Assembly (NCBI GenBank): GCA_018240525.1
Contig: JAFEFN010000013.1
Coordinates: 310,001-374,000, forward strand
Direction of reading: 5' to 3'
From: Pseudomonadota bacterium
GTDB lineage: Bacteria > Pseudomonadota > Gammaproteobacteria > Steroidobacterales > Steroidobacteraceae
DNA length: 64,000 nucleotides
Shown here: positions 28,585 to 39,237 of the stretch, in pieces
Layout of the letters: each line of letters starts with the position of its first letter
Numbering within the stretch: the first letter of the stretch is position 1
The notes under the pieces: generated by a model
What the model was told of the DNA's origin: nothing
What the model saw: the letters and a program-made list of their open reading frames with translations, nothing else
The model's database searches: none
Translations under genes and position numbers: made by a program

Positions 28585-29226
28585 CTACCGGGCAACGATC
28601 GCCCCGGTGTGTCCGGCCGCGTGCAGCTTCGCTTCCAGCTGCACGGCCGCGGCGCGGTCGTGGGCCGGCCCCACCAGCACCTTGTAGAGGTGCTTGCCCG
28701 TGCCGCTGCGCGAGACGCTGACCGGGAAGCCCTGGGCCTTGACCTGCTTGGCGAGTCGCTCCGCGTTGTCGTGGCTGGCGAAGCTGCCCAGTTGCACCAT
28801 GAAGGCACCCCCGGCCGCGCTTTCCGCCGGCGTGGTGGCGGCGGTCGGGGCGGGGGAAGCGTGCTCGGCCGGTGGCGCAGGCTTCGGCGCCGGTGGCTCC
28901 GGCTTCGGGGGCGGTGCGTCCTTGGGTGTCGGCGCCTCGACGGGCAGGTCCGTGCTTGCCGTGGCCGGTGCGGCGCTCGGCGGCGCGCTGGACTCGGTAT
29001 CGGCCGGAAGCGGCACCGGCTGCTGCGGTCCGCTGGCAGGGGCGGTCGCCGCGTCGTGCGCGTGCGGGTCGTCCCCGACCTTGATGGTGACGGTGCGTAA
29101 TGGCACTTCCCCGGCGGGGGCTGCCGCCACGTGTGCGACCGGGCGCACCGGCCCGCGCAACAGCTCGGGCACCAGCAGCACGATCAGCGCCACGAGGATG
29201 GCAGCGCCCGTCAATCGTTCTTTCAC
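28585..29226 (-). CDS. dedD: SPOR-domain protein, DedD-like
   Basis: 213 residues. An N-terminal membrane anchor (residues about 6-24) is followed by a Pro/Ala/Glu-rich periplasmic linker and a C-terminal SPOR domain from about residue 138 (FMVQLGSFASHDNAERLAKQVKAQGF...VGPAHDRAAAVQLEAKL). SPOR domains bind denuded septal peptidoglycan, so it likely acts in cell constriction. It lies between folC and cvpA as in related genomes. Confidence 0.9.
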   Translation of the reverse strand: MKERLTGAAILVALIVLLVPELLRGPVRPVAHVAAAPAGEVPLRTVTIKVGDDPHAHDAATAPASGPQQPVPLPADTESSAPPSAAPATASTDLPVEAPTPKDAPPPKPEPPAPKPAPPAEHASPAPTAATTPAESAAGGAFMVQLGSFASHDNAERLAKQVKAQGFPVSVSRSGTGKHLYKVLVGPAHDRAAAVQLEAKLHAAGHTGAIVAR

Positions 29227-29317
29227 CGAGGCTCCTACGATGCGGGCAGGTCCGCGAACTTCAAGCGCCGCGGGCGATCACCGCCGCGCGCGCCGCGCGC
29301 CCGGCTGCGCCTGTGCA

Positions 29318-30628
29318 CTAGTATATCCGAAGCCATTCGAGCGCCGGCCCGACCGTGTGCAGCGAACCGCACACCACGACGCGATCGCCGGGGCGCGCCT
29401 GCGCACGCGCCCGCTCGCAGCCGGCCTGCACGGACGCGGCCAGCTCGACCCGATCCGGCGCCACCGCCAGGCGCTGCGCGCTCGCCGCCGCACTGCTGCC
29501 GCGCGGGCCGGGCAGCGCGCACACGATCCACTGGTCGATGACCGGCGCGAGCGCCGCCGCGATGGCGGCCGCGTCCTTGTCGGCCAGCACGCCGATCACC
29601 GCGTAGGTGCGGCCCGCCGCCCCCGGCAGCGCACGTTCGCGCAGCTGCCGCGCCAGCACGCGCGCCGCCGGCTCGTTGTGGGCGATGTCGAGGATCCATT
29701 CCACCGGGCCGGGGACGATCTGGAAGCGCCCGGCCAGCCGTACCTGCTGCAGGGCCTGGGCAGCGCTGCGCCCGTCGAAGGGGCTCAGCCGCCGCAGCAG
29801 CGCGCGCACGGGCGGCGCCGGCTGCGGATCGAGGGCCAGCGCCTCGACCGCCGCGAAGGCGGTGGCGGCATTGCGGTACTGGATCTCGCCGGCGAGCGCC
29901 GAGGGTGGCAGCTGGCTGAAGGAATGCTCGAGCCCCTCGTAGTCCCACGCCGCGGAAGCGTGGCGCTGCCAGCCAAAGTCGCGGCCCGCGAGCACCGCGC
30001 GCGCCCCCTGCCCCGCGATCGTCGCGAACACGCTCGCGGGCATCTCGTCCGTGCCGAGCACCGCGGCGCGGCCCGGCCGGAAGATGCCCGCCTTCTCGCG
30101 CCCGATCTGCTCGAGCGTGTTGCCCAGGTACTCGCGGTGGTCGAAACCCACCGAGGCCAGCACGGCGACGTGCGCGTCCAGGATGTTGGTGGCATCCAGC
30201 CGGCCGCCGAGCCCGACCTCCAGGACCGCCGCCTCGACGCCGGCGTCGCGGAAGATCAGCAGCGCGGCGAGCGTGTTGTACTCGAAGAAGGTGAGCGTGG
30301 TGTCGGCGCGCGCCGCCTCGATGCGCTCGAAGGCGCCGACGAGGTCGGCGTCCGCCGCCTCCACCCCGTTCACGCGGATACGCTCGTTGTAGCGCAGGAA
30401 GTGCGGCGAGGTGAACAGGCCGGTGCGCGCGCCGCGCGCCCGCAGCAGCGCCTCCAGATGCGCCGCCACCGAGCCCTTGCCGTTGGTGCCGGCCACGGTG
30501 AGCACCGCGTGCGTCGCCTGGGACAGCCCAAGCGCGCCGGCGACGCGTCCGACGCGTGCGAGCCCCATGTCGATGCTGTGCGGGTGCACCGCCTCGTGCA
30601 GCGCGAGCCACTCGGCGAGAGAGCGCAT
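29318..30628 (-). CDS. folC: Dihydrofolate synthase/folylpolyglutamate synthase
   Basis: 436 residues from ATG 30628. Adds glutamate to dihydropteroate and to tetrahydrofolates. The ATP loop is TVAGTNGKGSVAAHL. TSPHFLRYNERIRVNG and VLEVGLGGRLDATNI are family signatures, as is DIAHNEPAARVLA in the C-terminal domain. The 26-base spacing to accD keeps the conserved accD-folC pair. Confidence 0.96.
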   Translation of the reverse strand: MRSLAEWLALHEAVHPHSIDMGLARVGRVAGALGLSQATHAVLTVAGTNGKGSVAAHLEALLRARGARTGLFTSPHFLRYNERIRVNGVEAADADLVGAFERIEAARADTTLTFFEYNTLAALLIFRDAGVEAAVLEVGLGGRLDATNILDAHVAVLASVGFDHREYLGNTLEQIGREKAGIFRPGRAAVLGTDEMPASVFATIAGQGARAVLAGRDFGWQRHASAAWDYEGLEHSFSQLPPSALAGEIQYRNAATAFAAVEALALDPQPAPPVRALLRRLSPFDGRSAAQALQQVRLAGRFQIVPGPVEWILDIAHNEPAARVLARQLRERALPGAAGRTYAVIGVLADKDAAAIAAALAPVIDQWIVCALPGPRGSSAAASAQRLAVAPDRVELAASVQAGCERARAQARPGDRVVVCGSLHTVGPALEWLRIY

Positions 30629-30654
30629 CCGGCTACCGGGGTGTCCGGTGCGCG

Positions 30655-31518
30655 TCAGGCCGCGACGGCGGGCAGTTTCAGCATGAGGCGCAGCACCGCG
30701 CCGATGCGGTCGCGCATCTCGCGCCGGTCGACGATCATGTCGATCGCGCCGTGGTCGAGCAGGAACTCGCTGCGCTGGAAGCCCTCGGGGAGCGTCTCGC
30801 GCACGGTTTGCTGGATGACGCGCGGGCCGGCGAAGCCGATCAGGGCGCGCGGCTCGGCGATGTTCAGGTCCCCCAGCAGCGCAAGACTCGCCGACACGCC
30901 ACCGGTGGTCGGGTCGGTGAGCACCGAGATGAACGGCAGGTGCGCCTGGGCCAGGCGCGACAGGGCGGCCGCGGTCTTGGCCATCTGGAACAGCGAATAC
31001 AGCGCCTCCTGCATGCGCGCCCCGCCGCTGGCGGAGAAGCACACCAGCGGCCGGCGCTCCTGGATGCAGTAGTCGACGCCGCGCTTGAAGCGCTCGCCCA
31101 CCACCGAGCCCATCGACCCGCCCAGGAACTGGAACTCGAACGCGCAGGCGACGACCGGCAGTTCGTGCAGCGTCCCGGTGAGCACGATCAGGGCATCGCT
31201 CTCGCCGGTGGCCTTCTGGGCCTGCGCCAGGCGGTCGCGGTAGCGCTTGCTGTCGCGGAACTTGAGGGGATCCTCCGGGGAGATGCCGGCCCCGATCTCC
31301 TCGACGAGCTGGGTGTCCAGGAAGCGCTCCAGGCGCTCGCGCGCCCCCATGCGCATGTGGTGGCTGCACTTCGGGCACACGTTGAGATTGCGCTCGAGCT
31401 CGGCGCGGTAGAGCACCGCATCGCAGGCGGGGCACTTGATCCACAGCCCCTCCGGGACCGAGCGCGTGCGCCGCTCGGTCTTGATGCGGGAGGGCATGAT
31501 TTTCTCGAACCAGGACAT
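30655..31518 (-). CDS. accD: Acetyl-CoA carboxylase carboxyltransferase subunit beta
   Basis: 287 residues. With AccA it transfers the carboxyl group from biotin to acetyl-CoA, giving malonyl-CoA for fatty acid synthesis. The N-terminal four-cysteine zinc finger ([20 protein letters not shown] then CPKC pattern, around residues 34-56) is intact. The crotonase-like core has [20 protein letters not shown] and [11 protein letters not shown]. Length is normal. It lies directly after truA; trpF, often found between them, is absent. Confidence 0.97.
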   Translation of the reverse strand: MSWFEKIMPSRIKTERRTRSVPEGLWIKCPACDAVLYRAELERNLNVCPKCSHHMRMGARERLERFLDTQLVEEIGAGISPEDPLKFRDSKRYRDRLAQAQKATGESDALIVLTGTLHELPVVACAFEFQFLGGSMGSVVGERFKRGVDYCIQERRPLVCFSASGGARMQEALYSLFQMAKTAAALSRLAQAHLPFISVLTDPTTGGVSASLALLGDLNIAEPRALIGFAGPRVIQQTVRETLPEGFQRSEFLLDHGAIDMIVDRREMRDRIGAVLRLMLKLPAVAA

Positions 31519-31556
31519 TGTTCTTGGGCGGCCTTATCCCCGATGGTGGCCGGGGA

Positions 31557-32348
31557 TCATAGCCGATCGGGCCCCTGGATCTCCCCCGGGGTCACCGGCA
31601 GGCCGAAAGCGGCCGGGTAGCGCACCGCGACGAGGCACAGCCCTTGCGCCGGGGCGGTCGCCGCGCTGCGCGTGCGGTCGCGGCCGGCGAGCACCTGCGC
31701 CGCCCAGTCAGGGGGTGCATCGCCGCGTCCGATGGCGATCAGGAGGCCTGCGAGGTTGCGCACCATGTGGTGCAGGAAGGCGTTGGCGGTCACCTCGATG
31801 ACGACCCAGTCTTCCCGGCGCTCCACCGTCAGCCGCTCGATGCAGCGCACCGCGCTCTTCGCCTGGCACTCCGAGGAACGCAAGGCGCTGAAGTCGTGCT
31901 CGCCGAGCAGCGCCGGGCAGGCCTGTGCCATGCGGCTCACCTCCAGCGGGCGATGGACGAAGGCGCAGCGCTGGCGGTGCAGCGCCGAGCGCGCGGTGCG
32001 ATTCAGGATGAGGTAGCGGTAGGTGCGGGCCTGGGCGCTGTAGCGGGCGTGGAAGTGTGCCGGCACCGTGTGCGCCCAGCAGAGGCTGACATCGGCGGGC
32101 AGCTCGCTGTTGGCCCCGAGCACCCAGCTGCGCGCCGGGCGCACGGCCTCGGTGTCGAAGTGGGCGACCTGGCCCGCGGCATGCACGCCGGCATCGGTGC
32201 GACCGGCGCACACCAGGGCGACCGGGGCATCGGCGATGCGTGCGAGGGCGGCCTCGGCCACCCCCTGCACGGTGCGCTGGCCGGTCTGGCCCTGCCAGCC
32301 GCTGAAGGCGGTCCCGTCGTACTCGATGCCGACGGCGATGCGGGCCAC
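31557..32348 (-). CDS. truA: tRNA pseudouridine(38-40) synthase
   Basis: 263 residues. Makes pseudouridine at positions 38-40 of the tRNA anticodon arm. The catalytic aspartate is Asp52 in CAGRTDAGVHA. YDGTAFSGWQGQ, RARTYRYLILN and FLHHMVRNLAGLL are conserved signatures. It keeps the usual position between fimV and accD. Confidence 0.97.
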   Translation of the reverse strand: MARIAVGIEYDGTAFSGWQGQTGQRTVQGVAEAALARIADAPVALVCAGRTDAGVHAAGQVAHFDTEAVRPARSWVLGANSELPADVSLCWAHTVPAHFHARYSAQARTYRYLILNRTARSALHRQRCAFVHRPLEVSRMAQACPALLGEHDFSALRSSECQAKSAVRCIERLTVERREDWVVIEVTANAFLHHMVRNLAGLLIAIGRGDAPPDWAAQVLAGRDRTRSAATAPAQGLCLVAVRYPAAFGLPVTPGEIQGPDRL

Positions 32349-32385
32349 GCCCGTGCGGCCTCGGAGGAGGGTCGCCCCGGGGCGC

Positions 32386-35300
32386 TCAGCCCGGGAGCGA
32401 CTCGATCAGGCGCTGCGCTTCCTGCTTCTGGGCGGCCGAGCCTTCGCCCAGCACTTCTTCCAGGATGTTGCGGGCACCGTCCGGATCGCCCATGTCCATG
32501 TAGGCGCGGGCGAGGTCGAGCTTCGTGCCCACCTCGCTCATGGTCACCGGCTCCAGGTCCGGCAGCGCCAGGTCATCGGAGGCCAGGCGCTGGGTCGCGG
32601 CAAAGGCCGCATCCGGCACCGTGGCCGTCCCGACGTCCAGGTCCAGCGTGCCGCCGCCGTGCGTCTCGTGCGTGCCGGTGGCCACGCCGACGTCCAGGTC
32701 GACCTCGGTGTGCGCGAGGTGCCGGCCGGTGGCATCGCCCACGTCGACATCGAGGTCATGCGCGCTCAGCGCGCGCATCCGCGAGGTCGCCGAGGCATCC
32801 GGCAGGGCCTGGTTGCTCTGGGTCAGCGCCGCCTCGAGCTCGCCCTGGTCGAACTGCCAGGCGCCGGTACTGGCACCGGTCTCCTCCTTCGCACGGCGGT
32901 GCGCATCATCCATGACGCGGCGCGAGGCCTCGTCCAGGCCTGCCACGAGCGTGGGGGCATCCGGGGTCGAGGCGGCGGCCGAGGCGATGCCGGGCTGGTC
33001 GATGGTGTCGGCCTGGCCGACATCCAGTCCCAGGTCATCGATGGCCAGCTCGGCGGTGTGCTCGGTGCCGGACTTGCGCATCGCGGTCTCGAGCTTCTGG
33101 CGGATCGTGGGGTTGTCCGGGGTGCTGATGGTGGGCTGCTCGACCGTGGGGCCTTCCATCTCCACCGTCGTGCCGCTGCCGCCGCGGCCGCGCGCGGGCA
33201 TCTGGCGGGTGGTGCCGCCGAGGAAGCTGCCCTCCAGCAGGGCCGCATTGCGGTCGGTGATGCCCGACTGGGACTCGGCCGTGGCGTCCAGGTCCCCGAC
33301 CGCCGAGCCGATGTCCAGGTCCACGCCACCATGCGCCACCTCGGTCGGCATCGGCTCGTCGCCGACCAGATCGAAGTCCACGCGGCTCTGGCCCCCTTCG
33401 AGGTCGAGGTCCACGCCGCCGGCGGAAGCGCCGCTGATAGCGCCGGTGCCGCTGAAGAGCGGGTCCTCGGGCGCCAGCTGCTTGCCCATGATGAGGATCT
33501 TCTCCCACTCACCGGGGGCAGCCTCCGCGCGGGTCTGGGCCAGCTCGCGCGCGCTGGTCAGGAACTGCTCCTTGTTGCCCCAGACGAAGAACACCTCGAG
33601 GAGCTTGAGCTTCAGGTCGCGGCGACCCGGCTCGCGGCTGATGGCGATGCGGATGAGGTCCGCCGCCTGGTCGTACAGCCCGTAGGCCATGTGGAAGTCG
33701 GCCTCGGCCAGAGGATCGCCCTGGTCGAGGTTGATCGCCGTTTCGCTGCTGATCGTCTCATCGCTCGCCACGTGCTTCGGGGCGGCCATGGCGGGCATCG
33801 TCCCGGTGACCGAGGAGGGCCGGGGCCGCTCGTGCGAGCCGGTCTCCTCGACCAAGAACGAGTCGGGAACCGGGGCTGCCGTCATGCGCGGGGTGGCGAC
33901 CCGCACCGGCGCGGGCTCCGGTTCCGGCTCCGAGAAGCGCGGCGAGGCGCTCATGGCGCCGAAGTCGGCCGACTCGGCGCCGGCGGCGGCCATGCGGCCG
34001 AGCGAGTCGTCCAGCTCGGTGCTGGCCCGCTTGGAGCGCGCCAGGCGCAGCGCGAAGAACCCGAGCACGCCCAGTGCGATGACCGCCAGGAGCCACCAAT
34101 AGCCGATCAAGGTATCCAGGAGCGACGGGCCGGCCGGGGCTGCCGGCGGGACCGGCTTCGGCTTGGCGACCGGCGGCGGCGGTGCGCTCTGCACCTCCGG
34201 CGGCGGCGCCTGCTCGGCTACAGGCGGCGGGGCCGCGGGCGCGGTCGCCGCCGGGGCCGGAGCCGGGGCCGGCGCGGGGGCCGGCGGGGCCTGCTTGGCG
34301 GCGTTCTGCGCCTGCATCCGCGCCAGCTCTTCGTTCTTCAGTTCCAGCAGGCGCTTGGCCTCGGCCTCCTGCGCCACCTTGGCGGCGGCGGCCTTGGCGG
34401 CGGCCGCGGCGGCGGCTTCCTTGGCGGAGGCGGCCGGGGCCGGCGGCGTGGCGTTGGCCGCGGCGGGGCCGGAGGGCGTGACGAGCTTCAGACGTCCGGG
34501 CTGCTCGGCCGGTGCCGGCGTGGCCTCGCCCGCCGCGCCGCGCCAGGCGGTGTACTGGCGGTGGATCTCGGCGGATGCCTCGCCGGGGGAGATCGCATCG
34601 GCGGCCGAGGCGTCCGGGATGCGCAGCACGGCGCCCGAGCGCATGACGTTCATGTTCTTGCGGAAGGCGTCCGGGTTGGCGTTGTAGATCGCCACCATCC
34701 AGCTGCGCGCCCGCGCCGAATTGATCTTCGATCCGGCGACACCGGCGGCGATGCCCGAGAGCGTCTCGCCACGCTGCACGGTGTGCGAGCCGCCCGACTC
34801 ATCGGCCGCGCCGGCCTCGGCGACAGGTGCCGGGGCGGGGCGTGCGTGATGCTGCGGTGCCGGCGCGACGGCGGCGGCCTCCGGCGGCGCGGCGGTCGCT
34901 TCCGGTGCGACCGGTGCGGCCTGCGGCGGCGCTTCGGTGGCACGGGCGATCGATCCCTCGCGCGCACCCGGCGCGGGGGCCGACGGGGCGCTGACCGGGG
35001 CACTGGCCACCGCGGAGCTCTTCGGCGCATACACCGGCGGGTCAAGGAGCATGGTGTATTCGCGCACCAGCCGGCCGCGTGCCCAGTTGACCTCCACCAG
35101 CAGCGTCACGAAGGGCTCGGAGATCGCCTCGGTGGACTTGAGCTTGATGACCTCGCGCCCGTCGCCGGTGCGCTGGGTTTTCAGCTGCACGCCGTTCAGG
35201 TAGGCCGGCCACTCGAGGCCGTACTTGGCGAAGGTCTCGCGCGAGGCGAGCTGCACCTGCACGCTGTTGAGCTCGTCCGGGGCGATATCGACCAGCTCGA

Positions 35301-35424
35301 TTTCCGCATCCAGAGGGGCATTCAGGGGCGACAGGAGGTGGATGTCCCCCAGCCCCAGGGCAAACGCAGCTGACGGCAAGGCCAGCAGTAATGCCAGCGC
35401 CCGGCTTGAACGTTTGGCGAACAT
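32386..35424 (-). CDS. fimV: FimV/HubP-like polar organiser
   Basis: 1012 residues from ATG 35424. A signal peptide (1-22) precedes the conserved N-terminal domain LGLGDIHLLSPLNAPLDAEIEL. A LysM-type peptidoglycan-binding module lies at about 212-270 (HTVQRGETLSGIA). An Ala/Pro/Lys-rich linker and one membrane helix (near 460-480) come next. The long acidic cytoplasmic part has repeats such as DLDVDVGDAT, VDLDVGVATG and LDLDVGTATV. It ends in the FimV C-terminal motif TKLDLARAYMDMGDPDGARN. FimV places type IV pili and chemotaxis or cyclic-di-GMP proteins at the cell pole. A TATACT box at 35479-35474 is a likely -10. Confidence 0.94.
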   Translation of the reverse strand: MFAKRSSRALALLLALPSAAFALGLGDIHLLSPLNAPLDAEIELVDIAPDELNSVQVQLASRETFAKYGLEWPAYLNGVQLKTQRTGDGREVIKLKSTEAISEPFVTLLVEVNWARGRLVREYTMLLDPPVYAPKSSAVASAPVSAPSAPAPGAREGSIARATEAPPQAAPVAPEATAAPPEAAAVAPAPQHHARPAPAPVAEAGAADESGGSHTVQRGETLSGIAAGVAGSKINSARARSWMVAIYNANPDAFRKNMNVMRSGAVLRIPDASAADAISPGEASAEIHRQYTAWRGAAGEATPAPAEQPGRLKLVTPSGPAAANATPPAPAASAKEAAAAAAAKAAAAKVAQEAEAKRLLELKNEELARMQAQNAAKQAPPAPAPAPAPAPAATAPAAPPPVAEQAPPPEVQSAPPPPVAKPKPVPPAAPAGPSLLDTLIGYWWLLAVIALGVLGFFALRLARSKRASTELDDSLGRMAAAGAESADFGAMSASPRFSEPEPEPAPVRVATPRMTAAPVPDSFLVEETGSHERPRPSSVTGTMPAMAAPKHVASDETISSETAINLDQGDPLAEADFHMAYGLYDQAADLIRIAISREPGRRDLKLKLLEVFFVWGNKEQFLTSARELAQTRAEAAPGEWEKILIMGKQLAPEDPLFSGTGAISGASAGGVDLDLEGGQSRVDFDLVGDEPMPTEVAHGGVDLDIGSAVGDLDATAESQSGITDRNAALLEGSFLGGTTRQMPARGRGGSGTTVEMEGPTVEQPTISTPDNPTIRQKLETAMRKSGTEHTAELAIDDLGLDVGQADTIDQPGIASAAASTPDAPTLVAGLDEASRRVMDDAHRRAKEETGASTGAWQFDQGELEAALTQSNQALPDASATSRMRALSAHDLDVDVGDATGRHLAHTEVDLDVGVATGTHETHGGGTLDLDVGTATVPDAAFAATQRLASDDLALPDLEPVTMSEVGTKLDLARAYMDMGDPDGARNILEEVLGEGSAAQKQEAQRLIESLPG

Positions 35425-35523
35425 CAGGACACCCCGGCAGGAATCAGTGGGTAGAAATTCTTTGAAAAACAGGAGTATAGGCCACATCCTGCGACCCCCC
35501 CGTTAACCTCGCGGCAATATAAC

Positions 35524-36549
35524 TTAAATAGGCCGCCGGGCCAAAGCCTCGGCGATCTGCACGCAATTGGTGGCTGCTCCCTTGCGAACATTGTCAGCTA
35601 CGACCCATAAGTTAAGTCCCCGCTCCGGGGGCAGATCTTCTCGGATTCGCCCGACATAAACTGTGTCGCGGTTCGCTGCCTCGGTAGCCGCCGTGGGGTA
35701 TCCGCCCACCCGCGGCTCATCGATAACCGTGACGCCCGGCGCACTTTGCAGCCGTTCGCGGGCCTGCGCGGCGCTGAGCGGCCGGCGCGTCGTGATATGC
35801 ACCGCCTCGGAGTGGCCGTAGAACACCGGCACGCGAACCGTGGTCGCATTCACGCGGATGCCCGGGTCGCCCAGGATCCGCGCGCTCTGGCGCATCACCT
35901 TCAGCTCCTCGCGCGTGTAGCCATTGGCCTCGAATTCGTCGATGTGCGGGATGCAGTTGAAGGCGGTCTGCTGGTAGGGGCCGTCCAGCTCCACCGGCCC
36001 CTTGCCGCTGAGCACGTGGATCGACTGGCGCGCCAGCTCCTCGACCGCCGCGCGCCCGGCCCCCGAGGCGGACTGGTAGGTCACGACGTCGATGCGCTCG
36101 ATGCCGGCGGCGTCGTGCAGCGGCTTCAGGGCCACGACCAGCTGGATCGCGGCGCAGTTGGGATTGACGACGATGCCGGGCCTCTGCACGGCATCGAGCG
36201 CCTGCGGGTTCACCTCCGGCACCACGAGCGGCACTTCCTCGCGGTCGAGGAATGCGGAGGTGTTGTCGATCACCCAGCATCCGGCGGCCAGTGCCCGCGG
36301 CGCGTACAGCAGGGAGACCTCGGTGCCGGCGGTGAAGAAGGCGATGTCCGCCTGCGCAAAGTCGAAACCCTTGATCTCGTGCACGCGCAGGCGCGCGTCC
36401 TGGAAGCTCAGCTCGTGCCCGAGGGCACGATCGCTGTCGAGGGCGAAGAGCTTCTCGAGCGGGAAGCCGCGCTCCTCGAGCACGGCGATGAGGGTCTCGC
36501 CGACGAGGCCGGTGGCCCCCACGATCGCTACCTTGAACTTGCGGTCCAC
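35524..36549 (-). CDS. asd: Aspartate-semialdehyde dehydrogenase
   Basis: 341 residues from GTG 36549; the frame continues upstream into aroC but the Rossmann start KVAIVGATGLVGETL fixes the N-terminus. Makes aspartate semialdehyde for lysine, threonine, methionine and diaminopimelate. Catalytic Cys132 sits in VNPNCAAIQ. SASGAGR and the HxxxxE-type segment RVPVFYGHSEAVHI are present. It heads the conserved asd-fimV-truA set. Confidence 0.95.
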   Translation of the reverse strand: MDRKFKVAIVGATGLVGETLIAVLEERGFPLEKLFALDSDRALGHELSFQDARLRVHEIKGFDFAQADIAFFTAGTEVSLLYAPRALAAGCWVIDNTSAFLDREEVPLVVPEVNPQALDAVQRPGIVVNPNCAAIQLVVALKPLHDAAGIERIDVVTYQSASGAGRAAVEELARQSIHVLSGKGPVELDGPYQQTAFNCIPHIDEFEANGYTREELKVMRQSARILGDPGIRVNATTVRVPVFYGHSEAVHITTRRPLSAAQARERLQSAPGVTVIDEPRVGGYPTAATEAANRDTVYVGRIREDLPPERGLNLWVVADNVRKGAATNCVQIAEALARRPI

Positions 36550-36581
36550 GGAATGTTCAGCCTCGCTGCGGAAGGGTCGGG

Positions 36582-37682
<1,101 letters not shown>

Positions 37683-37685
37683 GGG

Positions 37686-38606
37686 TCAGCGTGTCTCCAG
37701 TTGCTCGCGGGTGAGCAGGAACACCCCGCCGCCCCCGCGCGCGAATTCCAGCCAGACGAACGGCAGCGCGCGGAAGGCCCGGCGCACCGCGGCCTCGGTG
37801 TTGCCCACCTCGACCACGAGCAGCCCGCGGGGCCTCAGGTGCCGCGCCGCCTCACGCAGGATGACCGTCACCGAATCGAGCCCGGCACTCCCGGAGGCCA
37901 GCCCCAGGCGCGGCTCGTGCCGGTATTCCGGCGGCAGCCGCCGCATCTCGCGCGCGCCCACGTACGGCGGGTTGCTGACGATAATATCGTAGCGCCTGCG
38001 CCCGAGGGCGGCGAAGTGATCGGAGCGGATCAGGCGCACCCGGCGCCCGAGGCGATGGTGGCGCACGTTCGATGCGGCCAGTGCGAGTGCCTCGGGCGAG
38101 ATGTCGACCGCATCCACCCGCGCCCGCGGCAGGTACTTCGCGCAGGCGATGGCGATGCAGCCCGAGCCGGTGCCCAGGTCGAGGATGCTCCCGATGCGCG
38201 CCGGCTCCACCCACGGCGCGAAGCCGCGCTCGATGAGTTCCGCGAGCGGCGAGCGCGGCACCAGTGCGCGGGCATCGACGCGGATCGGCAGGCCGGCAAA
38301 CCAGGTGATGCCGGTGAGGTATGCGGACGGGATGCGCTCGCGGATGCGCCGGCTCACGAGCTCGACCGCCCGCCGCGCCGCCGGCGCGCCCACGCGGCGG
38401 CGCCAGGTGGCGGCCGGCGCATCCGGGGGCAGCGCCAGGGCGTGCAGCACCAGGGCCGCGGCCTCGTCGCGCGCGTTGGCGATGCCGTGGCCGTAGAACA
38501 CCCCGGCACGCCGCAGCCGCCGCTCGCTGCGCCGGATCAGCGTGCCGACGGTGAGCGGGGCCGCGCCGCGCACGGGGCGGCGGCGTGTATGAAATACTTC
38601 ACTCAT
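37686..38606 (-). CDS. prmB: Ribosomal protein uL3 glutamine methyltransferase
   Basis: 306 residues from ATG 38606. Methylates a glutamine of ribosomal protein L3. The SAM motif ILDLGTGSGCIAIACAKYLP and the substrate loop VSNPPYVGAREMRRLPPEY are intact; NPPY with the N-terminal helical domain marks the PrmB/PrmC/HemK group. The aroC neighbour is typical of prmB rather than prmC, which sits near prfA. Its start codon overlaps the start of the diverging SCO1 gene by two bases, so its promoter must lie inside that gene. Confidence 0.92.
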   Translation of the reverse strand: MSEVFHTRRRPVRGAAPLTVGTLIRRSERRLRRAGVFYGHGIANARDEAAALVLHALALPPDAPAATWRRRVGAPAARRAVELVSRRIRERIPSAYLTGITWFAGLPIRVDARALVPRSPLAELIERGFAPWVEPARIGSILDLGTGSGCIAIACAKYLPRARVDAVDISPEALALAASNVRHHRLGRRVRLIRSDHFAALGRRRYDIIVSNPPYVGAREMRRLPPEYRHEPRLGLASGSAGLDSVTVILREAARHLRPRGLLVVEVGNTEAAVRRAFRALPFVWLEFARGGGGVFLLTREQLETR

Positions 38607-39228
38607 GGCGATCTCACGGAACCACTTGCTCCTCGCGACGGCGGCCCTGGCGGCGGCCCTCGCCGGGTTCTGGGCAGCGAGCCAACTTGACAGGCGCAGC
38701 CCGCAGCTGGCAAGCGGCACCTGGCTGCCGCAGCCGCGCCGCGTCGCCGACTTCCACCTCACCGACATCTACGGGCGGCCCTTCTCCCGGGCCGAGCTCG
38801 CCGGGACCCCCACGCTCGTGTTCTTCGGCTTCACGCACTGCCCGGACGTGTGCCCGACGACGCTGCTGAAGCTTGCCAGGCTGCGCAAGGAGGCGGCGTT
38901 GCCGAAGCTGCGCGTGCTGTTCGTGAGCATCGACCCGCAGCGCGACACGCCCCAGGCGGTGGCCCTGTACGTGCACGCCTTCGATCCGCAGTTCGAAGGG
39001 CTCACCGGCGAGGCCGCCGCCATCGAGTCGCTGGCGCGCGATTTCGGCGTGGCGGTGAGCCGCGTGGACCTGCCCGGGGGGGACTACACCATGGACCACT
39101 CCGCGGTGGTCTTCCTGCTCGATGACGCCGCGCGCATCGCCGCGGTCTTCACCCCGCCCTTCGAGGTCGCGCCCATGGCGGCGGACCTGAGGGCCGCGGC
39201 GCCCTACCTGCGCGGCGCGCGAGGCTAG
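38605..39228 (+). CDS. SCO1/SenC-type copper chaperone
   Basis: 207 residues. An N-terminal anchor or uncleaved signal (about 7-25) is followed by a thioredoxin fold. The copper ligands are Cys79 and Cys83 in THCPDVCPTT and His165 in YTMDHSAVV. SCO proteins deliver copper to the CuA site of cytochrome oxidase or act as thiol reductases. No oxidase gene is in the window, so the target is open. It shares its ATG region with prmB on the other strand. Confidence 0.92.
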   Translation: MAISRNHLLLATAALAAALAGFWAASQLDRRSPQLASGTWLPQPRRVADFHLTDIYGRPFSRAELAGTPTLVFFGFTHCPDVCPTTLLKLARLRKEAALPKLRVLFVSIDPQRDTPQAVALYVHAFDPQFEGLTGEAAAIESLARDFGVAVSRVDLPGGDYTMDHSAVVFLLDDAARIAAVFTPPFEVAPMAADLRAAAPYLRGARG

Positions 39229-39237
39229 CCGGAGGCC

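Noticed and set aside
23932..29100. A 1722-residue open frame on the plus strand opposite miaE, the kinase, purF and cvpA.
   Set aside because: High GC removes stops from antisense frames. It runs through at least five well-supported minus-strand genes and its translation is low-complexity Arg/Ala/Gly/His without domains. The same holds for the long plus-strand frames at 15862-17685, 32068-35373 and 48954-51749.
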